Shown here: positions 51,546-60,129 of the stretch, one piece after another
Layout of the letters: each line of letters begins with the position of its first letter
Position numbering within the stretch: the first letter of the stretch is position 1
Assembly (NCBI GenBank): GCA_017307785.1
Contig: JAFKGI010000005.1
Coordinates: forward strand, 62,001-126,000
From: Vulcanimicrobiota bacterium
Lineage (GTDB): Bacteria; Vulcanimicrobiota; Xenobia; Xenobiales; JADMJV01
DNA length: 64,000 nucleotides
Direction: 5' to 3'
Translations under genes and position numbers: made by a program
Notes under the pieces: generated by a model
The model's input: only the letters and a program-made list of their open reading frames with translations
Database searches by the model: none
Told to the model about the DNA's origin: nothing

Positions 51546-52622
51546 TCACATCCCGGCAACATCCCCCGCGCCGTTCCATTCGATGTCCCAGGTCATCGCC
51601 TGCGAGAGGCTAATTCGACGGCGTTTGGACCGCCACAGGCTCTCGGCCAGCACCAGCGGCTGGGCCAGCGCCGGTCCCCAGTCTTGGGGATGAAAGATCA
51701 CGTCTCGGGCCGTTCTCCAGTCCCGCCAGAACTCTCGCGGGAAACGGTTGCGCAGCAGCATGGCTGCCGCCAGTTGAGCTCGCGGCCTGGCTTGCCAACC
51801 CGGCCTAGTTGGCAAGCCCAGGGCAGCCAGGGCGGGAGTCAAGTCCAGCAGATGGATTCCGCTGGTCCAGCGCGGGTTGCACTCGATGGCCACACCGCCC
51901 ACGAAATCCAATCCGAGGGGACCGCTGAATTGGAGCTGAGCGACCAACCGTTGCGCTTGTGCGATCAACTCGGGCGCCTGGCAGCGCTCAAAATAGAGAC
52001 CGGCGCCGCCGTGGTCGTCTCCCCGCAAACTGCCCCAGCGCGACCGATAGCAGCAGGCGCAGACCAACTCGCCTCGCCAGGCAAAGCCGCTGAAGCAAAT
52101 CTGCTCGCCTTCCAGCTTCTGTTGAGCCAACCAGCCCGATTGGCCGCGCAAAGAATCCAGGAGTTCCCGGGTAGGGCGGGTCCAGGTGGTCTCGCCGAAA
52201 CGTGAATAGACGCGTTTGACCACGACGTCTTGAGGATGACCGCTCCACTTGGCCAGCGGAACGGTTTCGGGGGCGGGCAAATCACACTCTTTCAGGAGGT
52301 CGACAAAATGGTCTTTGCGATGCAAACGCTCGAGCAGTTCCGGCCGATCCCAGACGCCCGGCCGACAGGCGCTACACCAAAGAATCTCCTCATTGCAGGC
52401 GAAAATCGTGCGGTGCGGCAGCGCCCGCAGCTGCCGGTCAAACTCCGCTCGATGCCAGCGAGGCGAGGGCAGCCGGGTGTAGCGCTTCAGCCGGGATGAA
52501 AAACGGCCCAGCGGGAAGTGCAGAAAATCCGCGCCTTCCACCTCCAGGCCGTGAAAATGAAGCTGGCGCACCAACTCCAGAGCGGCCGGGGAACGCACCC
52601 CGACCACCAGTATCGGTTCCAA
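51546..52622 (-). CDS. ATP-grasp enzyme of unknown substrate
   Basis: A 358-residue protein. A pre-ATP-grasp nucleotide-like opening (ILVVGVRSPAALELVRQLHF) is followed by central Lys-containing ATP-binding strands (DVVVKRVYSRFG; WLAQQKLEGEQICFSGF) and the metal-binding GPLGLDFVGGVAIECNPRWT. It is similar in style to carbamoyl-phosphate-synthase-like ATP-grasp proteins acting as carboxylate-amine ligases in small-molecule or peptide synthesis. The substrate is not known. It follows the TPR gene by 3 bases. Confidence 0.75.
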   Translation of the reverse strand: MEPILVVGVRSPAALELVRQLHFHGLEVEGADFLHFPLGRFSSRLKRYTRLPSPRWHRAEFDRQLRALPHRTIFACNEEILWCSACRPGVWDRPELLERLHRKDHFVDLLKECDLPAPETVPLAKWSGHPQDVVVKRVYSRFGETTWTRPTRELLDSLRGQSGWLAQQKLEGEQICFSGFAWRGELVCACCYRSRWGSLRGDDHGGAGLYFERCQAPELIAQAQRLVAQLQFSGPLGLDFVGGVAIECNPRWTSGIHLLDLTPALAALGLPTRPGWQARPRAQLAAAMLLRNRFPREFWRDWRTARDVIFHPQDWGPALAQPLVLAESLWRSKRRRISLSQAMTWDIEWNGAGDVAGM

Positions 52623-52625
52623 GCG

Positions 52626-53726
52626 CTAGCTGTTGGCCGCTTTGGGCTTCTTGCCCGACAACCGCTCAAGACCCATGGTCGCCACCGGATCTCCAGGTTG
52701 CAGGTCCAAGGCGCGCTGGTAAGCGTACTTCGCTTCCTTCAGCTGGTCGGCCGACTGGGTGCGGTCATACATGCGCTCGTAGCAGCAACCGACGTAACGC
52801 CAGCCATCCACTCGCTTCGGCTCCAAGGTCAGGCCGGTTTTCAGCTCTTTCAAGCCTAGGTCCAGCTTGCCGGTGCGATAATGCAGTGCGGCCAGGTAGA
52901 TCCAGTCGTCGGCGTGATTCTTGTCGGCGTTGATGGCGTCGACGTAAGAATCCTCAGCCTCCTTGAGCTTGCCCGCCCGCAGAGCCGCTTCCGCCTTGGC
53001 GAAGTACTGGTCGTGCTGTTTCGGGTCCACCTTGCGTTGCGGACCAGCGTTCCCAACAACCGGAATCCCGTCGAATCCCTCGGCCATAGGCGCCAACCGC
53101 TCTAACAGCCCCCGGGCGCCCGGGAAATTCGGGTCAATTGCCAGACACTGCTCAACAAACTTTCTGGCTTCCGGCTGCTTCTCCATGACGACATTGATAG
53201 CCGCCAGGTAGTAATAGCAGGCTGCAGTCTGGTAATTGTGGGAAATACACCACTGGTAGTCTTCCACTGCTCCACCCGTATCCATGGCGTCTCGGCGGAA
53301 GTTGGCCCGCAGAAAGTGGGCCGGAATGTTGTTCGGATCGGTGATGAGAATGTTATCCACCAGACCCTGAGCCAGATCGGGATTGCCCGCCTTGGTAAAG
53401 GCCTCGATCAGGCCCAGGCGGTAGCCGCCCTGGCGACCGATGGCGTCACATGCGAAGTCCCCCACCATGGCGAATCGAATCGCGTCTTCCACCTGATTGG
53501 CCTGGGCCGACCAGCGAATGCGCTGGTCGATACGCTCGAAGAAACTCTCGTCGATCAGGCCGGCATTGTCTTTCAGAGTCTGCGGCCACTGGGCCTGGTC
53601 CAGGCGGAACATCTGCTTGAGCATCTGCACCTGGAGACCCTCGTCGACCGCCAGTGCGGGCAAGGAAATCAGGAGGCTGCAGCCCAGGGCCGCGCATAAA
53701 ATAGGCTTTTTCCAGTGGATCAACAT
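52626..53726 (-). CDS. exported TPR-repeat protein
   Basis: A 366-residue protein with a signal peptide (IHWKKPILCAALGCSLLISL, then PALAVDEG). The mature part is tetratricopeptide repeats (CYYYLAAINVVMEKQPEA; ALRAGKLKEAEDSYVDAI; DWIYLAALHYRTGKLDLGL; AKYAYQRALDLQPGDPVA). It is a periplasmic or secreted scaffold. It shares an operon with the ATP-grasp gene. No partner is identified. Confidence 0.8.
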   Translation of the reverse strand: MLIHWKKPILCAALGCSLLISLPALAVDEGLQVQMLKQMFRLDQAQWPQTLKDNAGLIDESFFERIDQRIRWSAQANQVEDAIRFAMVGDFACDAIGRQGGYRLGLIEAFTKAGNPDLAQGLVDNILITDPNNIPAHFLRANFRRDAMDTGGAVEDYQWCISHNYQTAACYYYLAAINVVMEKQPEARKFVEQCLAIDPNFPGARGLLERLAPMAEGFDGIPVVGNAGPQRKVDPKQHDQYFAKAEAALRAGKLKEAEDSYVDAINADKNHADDWIYLAALHYRTGKLDLGLKELKTGLTLEPKRVDGWRYVGCCYERMYDRTQSADQLKEAKYAYQRALDLQPGDPVATMGLERLSGKKPKAANS

Positions 53727-53834
53727 AGCAGGGGCTAATTCCTTTCCAGATCAGGCGTTCCTGCGCGGCAAAGGAAAACGAGCCGACCTCAGGACCGACG
53801 ACTCGTCGTCGCGGCGGGCGAAAACTTATTCCCT

Positions 53835-54617
53835 TCAAGCCGAAAACAACTTGAGCACCTGCTCGGTCGTACGCTCGACAGACTCAAACCGATCCACCTC
53901 TTCGACGGCAATCTGGATCTCTGGAAGCTTCAAGATCTCTCGCCGATTCATGTCTCGCTCCGTCACATGATGCGGACCATTGACCTCGCGCCCACACCAG
54001 TAACTTCTTCCCTTGCGAGCGACCAGCATCAGGGCATCCAGTCGGAAAGTGGCCGTTCGGGGGCGAATCCGCACCTGAGGCCAGAGCAGATAGTCCACGT
54101 CACCGAGCTTTCCTCTCAGGCCCGGCAACTGTCTCTCTGCCAAAACCGCACCATAGGGATCGACCAGCGGCTGCAGGCGGAATCCCAGCGCATGAGGGCT
54201 CTCCAGAAACCCCCTGGCCCCATGGTAAGCAAACTGAAGCAAGTCAAACCCCTCCGTGACAGACTCGCACGGCAGTAACTGCTCCATCCAAGAGGTCAGC
54301 GCCGGGTCAATCTTTTCATAGAGTTGGGTCATATTCCGACAATGGTAATGAACGCGTGTCCAAAGATCCCCGTCAGCGGCGGTTAATTCGAAGGGCCGAG
54401 GCCGACGCCACTTCCGCCTTTCCGCGCCCGTAAGACACTGGTCGTCACAAGGAACCGCCACGCCCGCCCACTCCCACAGGATATTGGCAACCGTCCGGGA
54501 CGGAAGCAGAGCGCCATACTCAATCAATTGCCAGGTCGAACGCGCGATACCTAAGATGTCCGCCATTTCTTGCTGGTTCTTGTTCAGAGCACCACGAAGT
54601 TTTTCAAAATACAGCAC
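53835..54617 (-). CDS. XRE-family HTH regulator with PD-(D/E)XK nuclease-like C-terminal domain
   Basis: A 260-residue protein. Residues about 9-50 are an XRE helix-turn-helix (NKNQQEMADILGIARSTWQL). The C-terminal about 80 residues carry the core of a Vsr/DUF559-type PD-(D/E)XK fold: FRLDALMLV with D194, and CGREVNGPHH with E211 (a ExN variant of ExK), then an Arg-rich helix TERDMNRREILKL. The middle is unassigned. The GTG start has AGGAGG 8 bases upstream (54626-54631). It sits directly beside the tandem array at 54721. It may bind DNA and cut or repress; this is inference, and the nuclease assignment is by eye. Confidence 0.6.
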   Translation of the reverse strand: MLYFEKLRGALNKNQQEMADILGIARSTWQLIEYGALLPSRTVANILWEWAGVAVPCDDQCLTGAERRKWRRPRPFELTAADGDLWTRVHYHCRNMTQLYEKIDPALTSWMEQLLPCESVTEGFDLLQFAYHGARGFLESPHALGFRLQPLVDPYGAVLAERQLPGLRGKLGDVDYLLWPQVRIRPRTATFRLDALMLVARKGRSYWCGREVNGPHHVTERDMNRREILKLPEIQIAVEEVDRFESVERTTEQVLKLFSA

Positions 54618-54720
54618 CAGGGTCGCCTCCTATCTTTTGAGACACTCTAGCGCGGCCGCGTCTACCAAAGTACTACCAAAACGACTCGTCCGATTTTTCC
54701 CAGGCCACCTCCGATCCCGA
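54618..54720. promoter_or_regulatory. leader between the tandem array and the HTH-nuclease gene
   Basis: This 103-base stretch contains the HTH gene's ribosome site and presumably its promoter. Repeated TACCAAA (54663-54669, 54674-54680) lies close to the array. No clear -35/-10 pair was found. Confidence 0.25.
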
Positions 54721-55188
54721 GCCACCACCTGAGGTAAGCAACACACACCACCTGAGGTGGCACCCCGGAAGACCCGAATCTCCCAGACCCCGGGCCACCA
54801 CCAGGGGGTATGCAAACCACACCACCTGAGGTGCCCCCCCGGAAACCCCGGACCCTCAAGACCCGAGCCACCACCAGGGGTATGCAAACCACCTGAGGTG
54901 GCACCCCGGAAAACCGGACCTCCAAGACCCAGGCCACCACCTGAGGTAAGCAAACCACACCACCTGAGGTGGCACCCCGGAAAACCGGACCTCCAAGACC
55001 CAGGCCACCACCAGGGGTATGCAAACCACACCACCTGAGGTGGCCCCCGGAAAATCAGGACCTCCAAGTCCCGGGCCACCACCAGGGGTATGCAACAAAC
55101 ACCCAGGAAAACCCGGACCTCCAGGACCCGGGCCACCACCAGGGGTATGCAACACACACCCCGGAAAACCCGGACCTCCAGGACCCGT
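54721..55188. repeat. seven-unit tandem DNA repeat array, 57-73 base units
   Basis: Units start at 54721, 54794, 54867, 54933, 55004, 55075 and 55132, with lengths 73, 73, 66, 71, 71, 57 and 57. Each begins GCCACCACC and contains (A)GGGGTATGCAA or TGAGGTAAGCAA, then CCCCGGAA and GGACCTCCA. Units 1-5 include the near-perfect palindrome CCACCTGAGGTGG (shortened by two bases in unit 2); units 6-7 lack it. Units are contiguous with no unique spacers. No protein gene is supported in this stretch: the long open frames on both strands are repeat artefacts. The array lies between the glycine-zipper operon terminator and the HTH-nuclease gene. Confidence 0.92.
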
Positions 55189-55203
55189 GCCACCCGACAA
55201 ATG

Positions 55204-55235
55204 AAAAAAAGCCCGAGAGCGAACTCTCGGGCTTC
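55204..55235 (-). terminator. rho-independent terminator of the glycine-zipper operon
   Basis: On the minus strand, AGCCCGAGAG, a TTCG tetraloop and CTCTCGGGCT (55233 to 55210) are followed by a T run (55210-55204). The stem is 10 perfect pairs. It lies 22 bases after the operon's last stop. Confidence 0.88.
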
Positions 55236-55257
55236 CAGGGACCGACGGTGCGGAAGA

Positions 55258-56328
55258 CTACAGGGTCTTGCGCAGGACGTTGGTCAGAACACCGGCAGCA
55301 ACACCGATACCGGCACCAGCGACAGCGCCGCCGAGAACTCCGGACACCAGGTTCAGGCCTCCACCCGCGGTGAGGGTCTCTTTCTGCTCAGTAACTTTCA
55401 CGTGCTTGCCGACTCCGAGCACGCCGCCTTCCATCACCGGAACCGGACGGCTGACGTCCTGGGTGCCGGGGTTGGTGACGGTGCTCTGGTAGACCGACTG
55501 GTTGTAGTCGCCGGGAATCTGGCCGACCACTTTGTTCTCGAAAACGGGGGTCTGGTTGACGACGGTCTTGGTGACCGAGTTGCCCGAGGCCAGCATACCG
55601 GAGAGGCCGCCGACGATGGCACCACCGGCTGCGCCGATGCCGCCCATCTTGAGCATAACCTTGAGGTCGCCTTCGGTCTTGCGGGTTTCACCGGGGACGT
55701 ATTCGCCTTTGCCGGTCAGCTTGCGGGTGACGATAACGCCACCGGCCAGCAGGGTGCCGACACCGGCGCCGATGGCCATACCGCCGAGCGCGTCGGTGAT
55801 GGGGCTGCCCACGCCGCCGTTGTTCACGGTGGCCTGCTGGGTCTCATACGAACCGACCTTCTCGTTGCGGAAGGTGGGCTGGTGCTTGACGTCCCAACCG
55901 GTGAGCTGCGAACCCTGGTAGGGGTTGCCGTTCTGGTCATACTTGGTGATGGGCTTGGAAGTTTCGGTGCGGCTCTCGGTCGAACCGGTCAGAACCGGCT
56001 TGATGACGTCGTGAGTGGTGGTGGTGACGTCGATGCTCGGCTGAGCGGCCCAGCTGGTCAGCAGGTTGCTGGCCAGACCGACCGTGCCGCCGACGGCGGC
56101 GCCGGCGGTGGCGCCCATAATCAGGAGCTGCGAGTCTTTGACGTTGGCCAGGCTGGGCGGCTTGAGGGCCGTTTCCTGGTCGATGGTGGAGAGCTTGTCG
56201 TTGACCGACTGGTAGCCATCGAGGATGGTGCCGTAGTCGGCGTCGATGCGCTCGAACTCTTTGCTGCCGCGGTCGACTTTGGTGGCTTTAGGAGTGCTGT
56301 TGCTCTTGAAGATGCTGGAGATATTCAT
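55258..56328 (-). CDS. glycine-zipper membrane-inserting protein (356 residues)
   Basis: There is no signal peptide (NISSIFKSNSTPKATKVDRG). Three or four Gly/Ala-rich hydrophobic hairpins are spread along the chain: LLIMGATAGAAVGGTVGLAS, GMAIGAGVGTLLAGGVIV, MGGIGAAGGAIVGGLSGMLA and SGVLGGAVAGAGIGVAAGVL. They are separated by polar loops. This pattern suits insertion into membranes or pore-like assembly. ATG 56328 has AAGGA upstream. It follows the 552-residue gene by 30 bases and ends at a strong terminator. No family assignment is firm. Confidence 0.65.
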   Translation of the reverse strand: MNISSIFKSNSTPKATKVDRGSKEFERIDADYGTILDGYQSVNDKLSTIDQETALKPPSLANVKDSQLLIMGATAGAAVGGTVGLASNLLTSWAAQPSIDVTTTTHDVIKPVLTGSTESRTETSKPITKYDQNGNPYQGSQLTGWDVKHQPTFRNEKVGSYETQQATVNNGGVGSPITDALGGMAIGAGVGTLLAGGVIVTRKLTGKGEYVPGETRKTEGDLKVMLKMGGIGAAGGAIVGGLSGMLASGNSVTKTVVNQTPVFENKVVGQIPGDYNQSVYQSTVTNPGTQDVSRPVPVMEGGVLGVGKHVKVTEQKETLTAGGGLNLVSGVLGGAVAGAGIGVAAGVLTNVLRKTL

Positions 56329-56358
56329 TGTCGTATCCTTCTTCTCTGAAATCCGCGG

Positions 56359-58017
56359 TTAGTGAGGCTTGCTGGCTTTGCACTGCTCGAGGTCACGACG
56401 CAGGCCGGCATTGTCATTGTGCTTGCGCTCGAGGTCGCTGCGGGAGCGGTCGACGTCGTTCTTGGCGCGGTCGAAGGTGGGCTGCAGGTTGTCGCCTTCG
56501 CGGTCGAGCTGACCGGCGCGGTCGCGCTCGTTCTGGGCCTGGCTCAATACGCCGGGCACCTGGGCCTGCATATTGTTGGCTTCGCGGCGGTCCGACTGGG
56601 CCTGAGCACTCAGGCTCTGGGACTGCTGACGAGTGCGGTCGATATCCTGGCGGATGGGCTTGAGTTCCGCTTCCACTTTCTGGGAGACGACGTTCGGAAT
56701 GTTTGCTTCCTCACGCTGTAACTGGCGGTCGCGGTCTTCGAGCTTGCCCTTGCGGTCCTGATACTTGGCGTCGAGGCCGTTCTCCAGGTCTCGCAGCATC
56801 TTGGTGGAGCGCTGCAGAACCAGTTCCGGAACCTGCTTCTCTTTCGAGTCAATCCGGTTCTTTTCACCGTCGAGGCGAACCTTCTCGGCGTTCTGGCTGG
56901 CTTCACCGGTGACCAGGCGGGACTTCTCGTCTTTGTAGAGCTCCTCGCTGCGGTCGGTGGAAAGCTTGTCCTGGTTGGCGTTCTTCATCTTGACTTCGGC
57001 TTCTTTGTCACCGACGGTGCCCTGACGGCCGTCCAGTTCCTGGGTGCGACCTTTGATGTCGGCTACCGCTTCGGTGTGAGCCTTGTTGGTCGAGGTTTCG
57101 AGGGAGTTCAACTTGCCCTCTTGCTCGTTGAGCATATTCTCTTTCTTGTCCAGTTCCAGCCACTGCTGACCCTGGTGAACTTTGTTGATAGCGCCCTTGA
57201 TGGTGGCTTCACCGGCCTTGACCAGGTTCCAACCACCGACCGCGCCGATGACACCGAAGATAGCGCCGCCGAAGATGGCGCCCGAGGCGGCCGCTCCGGT
57301 CATCGCGCTCAGCGTCAGGTTGTGGGCCAGCAGGCCGCCTGCCAGGCTACCGGCCGACATCACGCCGGCGCCGAGAGCGGCACCGCCGACCGCGCCACCG
57401 AGGAGGCCGGTGCCGGCGACAACCGAGGCGGCGAACTTGCCGACGCCGCTCATCTTGTTCAAATCGTCTTTCTTGGGAGCCTGAGGCTGGGTGGGCTTGG
57501 TCGAACCGGGGAGTGCGGCGCCAACTTCGCCCTGCACGTGGTTCCAACCACCCTTGGCTGCACCGACGCCGGCTCCAACCACCGCGCCAGGAATCTTGCC
57601 GGCCAGTCCGCCGACCACGTTGCCTACCGTCCAACCGCCGCTGGCGCCGGCCAGACCGCCGACAATCATACCGGCCTTGGCGCCCACACCGATGGTGGTG
57701 AAGGTCTGACCGATGAAGTTCAGCGCGCCGTGGCTGCCGACCGAGGCAATCACCGGTCCGAAGCCGCCACCGAGAGCCGCACCGACCACCGCGCCGCCGA
57801 GCACACCGGCATACATCGCGGGGACCATCGAAGCCACACCGACTGCACCGCCAGTGACGGTTCCGAAGGCATTGGCGAAGCTAACCGCGGTGCGCATGCT
57901 TTCCTTACCGACTGCGCCGCCGAAGCTGTCTTTGGGACCTTCGGGTGCGGGGGGCTGGTTGCCCGGGGTGTTGCCGAGGGTGCGGAGCACCGGGATGTTG
58001 GCTTGTTGGACTTTCAT
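56359..58017 (-). CDS. glycine-zipper plus coiled-coil protein (552 residues)
   Basis: There is no signal peptide; the N-terminal 50 residues are Pro/Gly-rich. Residues about 55-290 are many Gly/Ala hydrophobic helices (GVLGGAVVGAALGGGFGPVI; GTGLLGGAVGGAALGAGVMS), typical glycine zippers. Residues about 300-550 form a long charged coiled coil (LDGRQGTVGDKEAEVKMKN; RDRQLQREEANIPNVVSQK). ATG 58017, with AAGGAG upstream, is preferred to a longer frame from 58101. It looks like a membrane-active head plus a coiled stalk, as in some translocators and toxins; function unknown. The start is 102 bases downstream of btpA. Confidence 0.7.
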   Translation of the reverse strand: MKVQQANIPVLRTLGNTPGNQPPAPEGPKDSFGGAVGKESMRTAVSFANAFGTVTGGAVGVASMVPAMYAGVLGGAVVGAALGGGFGPVIASVGSHGALNFIGQTFTTIGVGAKAGMIVGGLAGASGGWTVGNVVGGLAGKIPGAVVGAGVGAAKGGWNHVQGEVGAALPGSTKPTQPQAPKKDDLNKMSGVGKFAASVVAGTGLLGGAVGGAALGAGVMSAGSLAGGLLAHNLTLSAMTGAAASGAIFGGAIFGVIGAVGGWNLVKAGEATIKGAINKVHQGQQWLELDKKENMLNEQEGKLNSLETSTNKAHTEAVADIKGRTQELDGRQGTVGDKEAEVKMKNANQDKLSTDRSEELYKDEKSRLVTGEASQNAEKVRLDGEKNRIDSKEKQVPELVLQRSTKMLRDLENGLDAKYQDRKGKLEDRDRQLQREEANIPNVVSQKVEAELKPIRQDIDRTRQQSQSLSAQAQSDRREANNMQAQVPGVLSQAQNERDRAGQLDREGDNLQPTFDRAKNDVDRSRSDLERKHNDNAGLRRDLEQCKASKPH

Positions 58018-58118
58018 GACGTTCTCCTTCAGGGGTTGGACCTTGAAATCTGTCGGGAATCTTTTTCTCCCACGCACAGAATGCCAGAGGGGCCTGAACA
58101 AACCCTGAAAAGAAAAAC

Positions 58119-58931
58119 TTAATTTTTGATGGCCTCCCAGGCAGAACGCAAACGGCCTAATTGCTTGGTATCTAGCGCACCATCCCAGTATCCGCCCTGC
58201 TTGACGGAGGACCCGATGATCAGTCCCTGAGCAGCCGCAAACTCCCCTAAATTCTCCGGAGTCAGTCCCGAACCGACGAAGACCGGCAACGAAGAGTGCC
58301 CGGCCAGCAGGCGTACCTCATTGGCATCGGCCGGCTGCCCGGTGGCCGAGCCGGTGACGATCAGTCCATCTGCCAAAAAGAACTCGCAGCCGTGAGCCAC
58401 ATCCAGCAGCGACAAATCGGAAGTGACCGCGTGCGAGCTGTGCTTCTTCTTGATGTCCGTGATAATCCGGATGTGGCCGGCTTTCCACTGGTCGCGACTG
58501 CGTACCAGTTGCCCCGCACAGCCTTCGATCCAGCCTTCGTCGGCCACGTGGGCGTAAGCAAAACCTTCCACGCGGATGAAGGTGGCTCCGCAGGCCAGGG
58601 CCACGGCCAGCGCCTGTTGATTGGCGGCGGCCAGAACCTGCACCCCCAGCGGCAGTTGCACGGCCCGGCGTACCTCGTGTCCCAGGACGGCCATGGCGGC
58701 CACCGTTTCCGGCCCAACCTTCTCCCCTATCATGTATGGGCGATCATACATGTTCTCCAGCAGAAGACCGTGGAAGCCGGCCTGCTGATAAAGGATCGCT
58801 TCTTCCACGGCTCGGTCCAGAATGGCGCCCAGGTCGCCGCTCCAACCAGGCGCTCCCGGCAGCGGCCCTACGTGAATCATACCGATCAGTCCGGAGCGCT
58901 GACCGAAGTGTGAAGAAAACCAGTTATCCAT
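58119..58931 (-). CDS. BtpA/SgcQ family protein
   Basis: A 270-residue TIM-barrel-like protein. Conserved BtpA segments are present: LIGMIHVGPLPGAPGW, GFHGLLLENMYDRPYM, GVQVLAAANQQALAVALACG, FIRVEGFAYAHVADEGWIEG and GLIVTGSATGQPAD, then FVGSGLTPENL. BtpA stabilises photosystem I in cyanobacteria, but the family is widespread in non-phototrophs with unknown function. A nucleoside or sugar lyase-like activity has been suggested for SgcQ relatives. It is divergent from the radical SAM gene. Confidence 0.88.
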   Translation of the reverse strand: MDNWFSSHFGQRSGLIGMIHVGPLPGAPGWSGDLGAILDRAVEEAILYQQAGFHGLLLENMYDRPYMIGEKVGPETVAAMAVLGHEVRRAVQLPLGVQVLAAANQQALAVALACGATFIRVEGFAYAHVADEGWIEGCAGQLVRSRDQWKAGHIRIITDIKKKHSSHAVTSDLSLLDVAHGCEFFLADGLIVTGSATGQPADANEVRLLAGHSSLPVFVGSGLTPENLGEFAAAQGLIIGSSVKQGGYWDGALDTKQLGRLRSAWEAIKN

Positions 58932-58938
58932 AGTGAAC

Positions 58939-58968
58939 AGGAGTTACGGCAGACAAAAGCCAACTCCT
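58939..58968. repeat. inverted repeat between btpA and the radical SAM gene
   Basis: AGGAGTT (58939-58945) and AACTCCT (58962-58968) face each other across 16 bases in the divergent gap. It may be an operator, or a ribosome-site coincidence. Confidence 0.3.
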
Positions 58969-58973
58969 TCTCT

Positions 58974-60020
58974 ATGCAAGTCAAAGGACGGGGCGCCGTT
59001 ACCAACCCCACCCATCGCTTTGCCAGCCTGGAAATCGAATCCCTGGAAGAGGAAGAGCGCCCAGACAAAATTCCTACTCGGTATTGGGATGATCAATCGC
59101 GCAGCATCATCAGCCGCAATGACAGCCCCGACATCCCTTTCAGCGCCAGCCTCAATCCCTACCGCGGCTGCGAACACGGCTGCGCCTACTGCTATGCCCG
59201 CCCTACCCATGAGTACCTGGGATATTCAGCCGGACTCGACTTCGAGACTCAGATCTTTCCGAAGAAGCATGCCCCCGAACTCCTGCGCAAAGAACTTTCC
59301 AAGAAATCCTGGACGCCGCAGGTACTGGCCCTGAGCGGCGTCACCGACTGCTACCAGCCGGTCGAGAGAAAATTGCAGATCACCAGACAGTTGCTGGAGA
59401 TTCTCCTGGAGTTCGGCAATCCGGTCCGGGTCATCACCAAAAACCACCTGATTACCCGCGATGTCGACCTGCTCCAGAAGATGGCCGCCAAGAACCTGGT
59501 GCACGCCCATCTCTCCATCACCACCCTGGACCCGGAGCTCAGTCGCACCATGGAGCCACGCGGGGCCAGTCCTCACATGCGACTCAAAGCGGTTCAGACC
59601 CTCAGTCAGGCAGGCGTACCGGTGGCGGTCATGGCCAGCCCGATGGTCCCCGGCCTGAACGACCACGAACTCCCGCAAATTCTGCAGAAAGCCGCCGAGG
59701 CCGGAGCCCGAGGCGGTGGCTACATTCCGATTCGACTACCCGGCGCCGTGGCCCAGGTCTTCGTGGACTGGTTGGAAGCCAACTTTCCCGACCGCAAAGA
59801 GAAAGTGCTGCACAAAATCTGTGAACTACGCGGGGGTCGACTCAATGACCCCAACTTCCACACGCGCTTTACGGGCGTGGGCAAAGCCGCGGACAACCTG
59901 CACCGACTGTATCAGATAGGCATCAAGCGATCGGGACTGCAACAGGATTTGCCGGAGCTCACTCTACAGCACTTCCGCAAGGAGCCCAAAAAGCCGAAAC
60001 AACTCGAGCTCTTTGGCTAA
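58974..60020 (+). CDS. PA0069-family radical SAM protein
   Basis: A 348-residue enzyme with the 4Fe-4S motif CEHGCAYCYARP near residue 64, then GLDFETQIFPKKHAPELL and ALSGVTDCYQPVERKLQITR. These are signatures of the spore-photoproduct-lyase-like PA0069/Rv2578c group. It uses SAM to make a radical; the substrate is unknown in this family. No ribosome site is clear before ATG 58974. It ends before a hairpin at 60039. Confidence 0.9.
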   Translation: MQVKGRGAVTNPTHRFASLEIESLEEEERPDKIPTRYWDDQSRSIISRNDSPDIPFSASLNPYRGCEHGCAYCYARPTHEYLGYSAGLDFETQIFPKKHAPELLRKELSKKSWTPQVLALSGVTDCYQPVERKLQITRQLLEILLEFGNPVRVITKNHLITRDVDLLQKMAAKNLVHAHLSITTLDPELSRTMEPRGASPHMRLKAVQTLSQAGVPVAVMASPMVPGLNDHELPQILQKAAEAGARGGGYIPIRLPGAVAQVFVDWLEANFPDRKEKVLHKICELRGGRLNDPNFHTRFTGVGKAADNLHRLYQIGIKRSGLQQDLPELTLQHFRKEPKKPKQLELFG

Positions 60021-60038
60021 AAAGTCCCAGAAACCGAA

Positions 60039-60064
60039 CAAGGCTCGCGTGTCGGCGAGCCTTG
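60039..60064 (+). terminator. possible terminator hairpin
   Basis: CAAGGCTCGC (60039-60048) and GCGAGCCTTG (60055-60064) form a perfect 10-pair stem with a 6-base loop, but the following bases (TGGTTGG) are only weakly T-rich. Confidence 0.45.
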
Positions 60065-60129
60065 TGGTTGGTAAGTCCTATTTAACACCCAGCAAGGCCG
60101 GTTGTCCATAACTTTTTTGTTACATTTTT

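Noticed and set aside
53796..53811. CGACGA/TCGTCG hairpin after the HTH-nuclease gene
   Set aside because: The stem is only 6 pairs with no T run, so it is not a convincing terminator.
54721..55188. CRISPR array
   Set aside because: Units are contiguous with no unique spacers, vary in length and have no cas genes nearby.
54630..55193. 187-residue Val/Gly/Pro-rich minus-strand frame across the repeat array
   Set aside because: It is a product of the repeat itself; the protein has no folding pattern and other frames in the array are open too.
55090..56349. 419-residue plus-strand frame opposite the glycine-zipper gene
   Set aside because: The opposite strand has a ribosome site, terminator and better composition.
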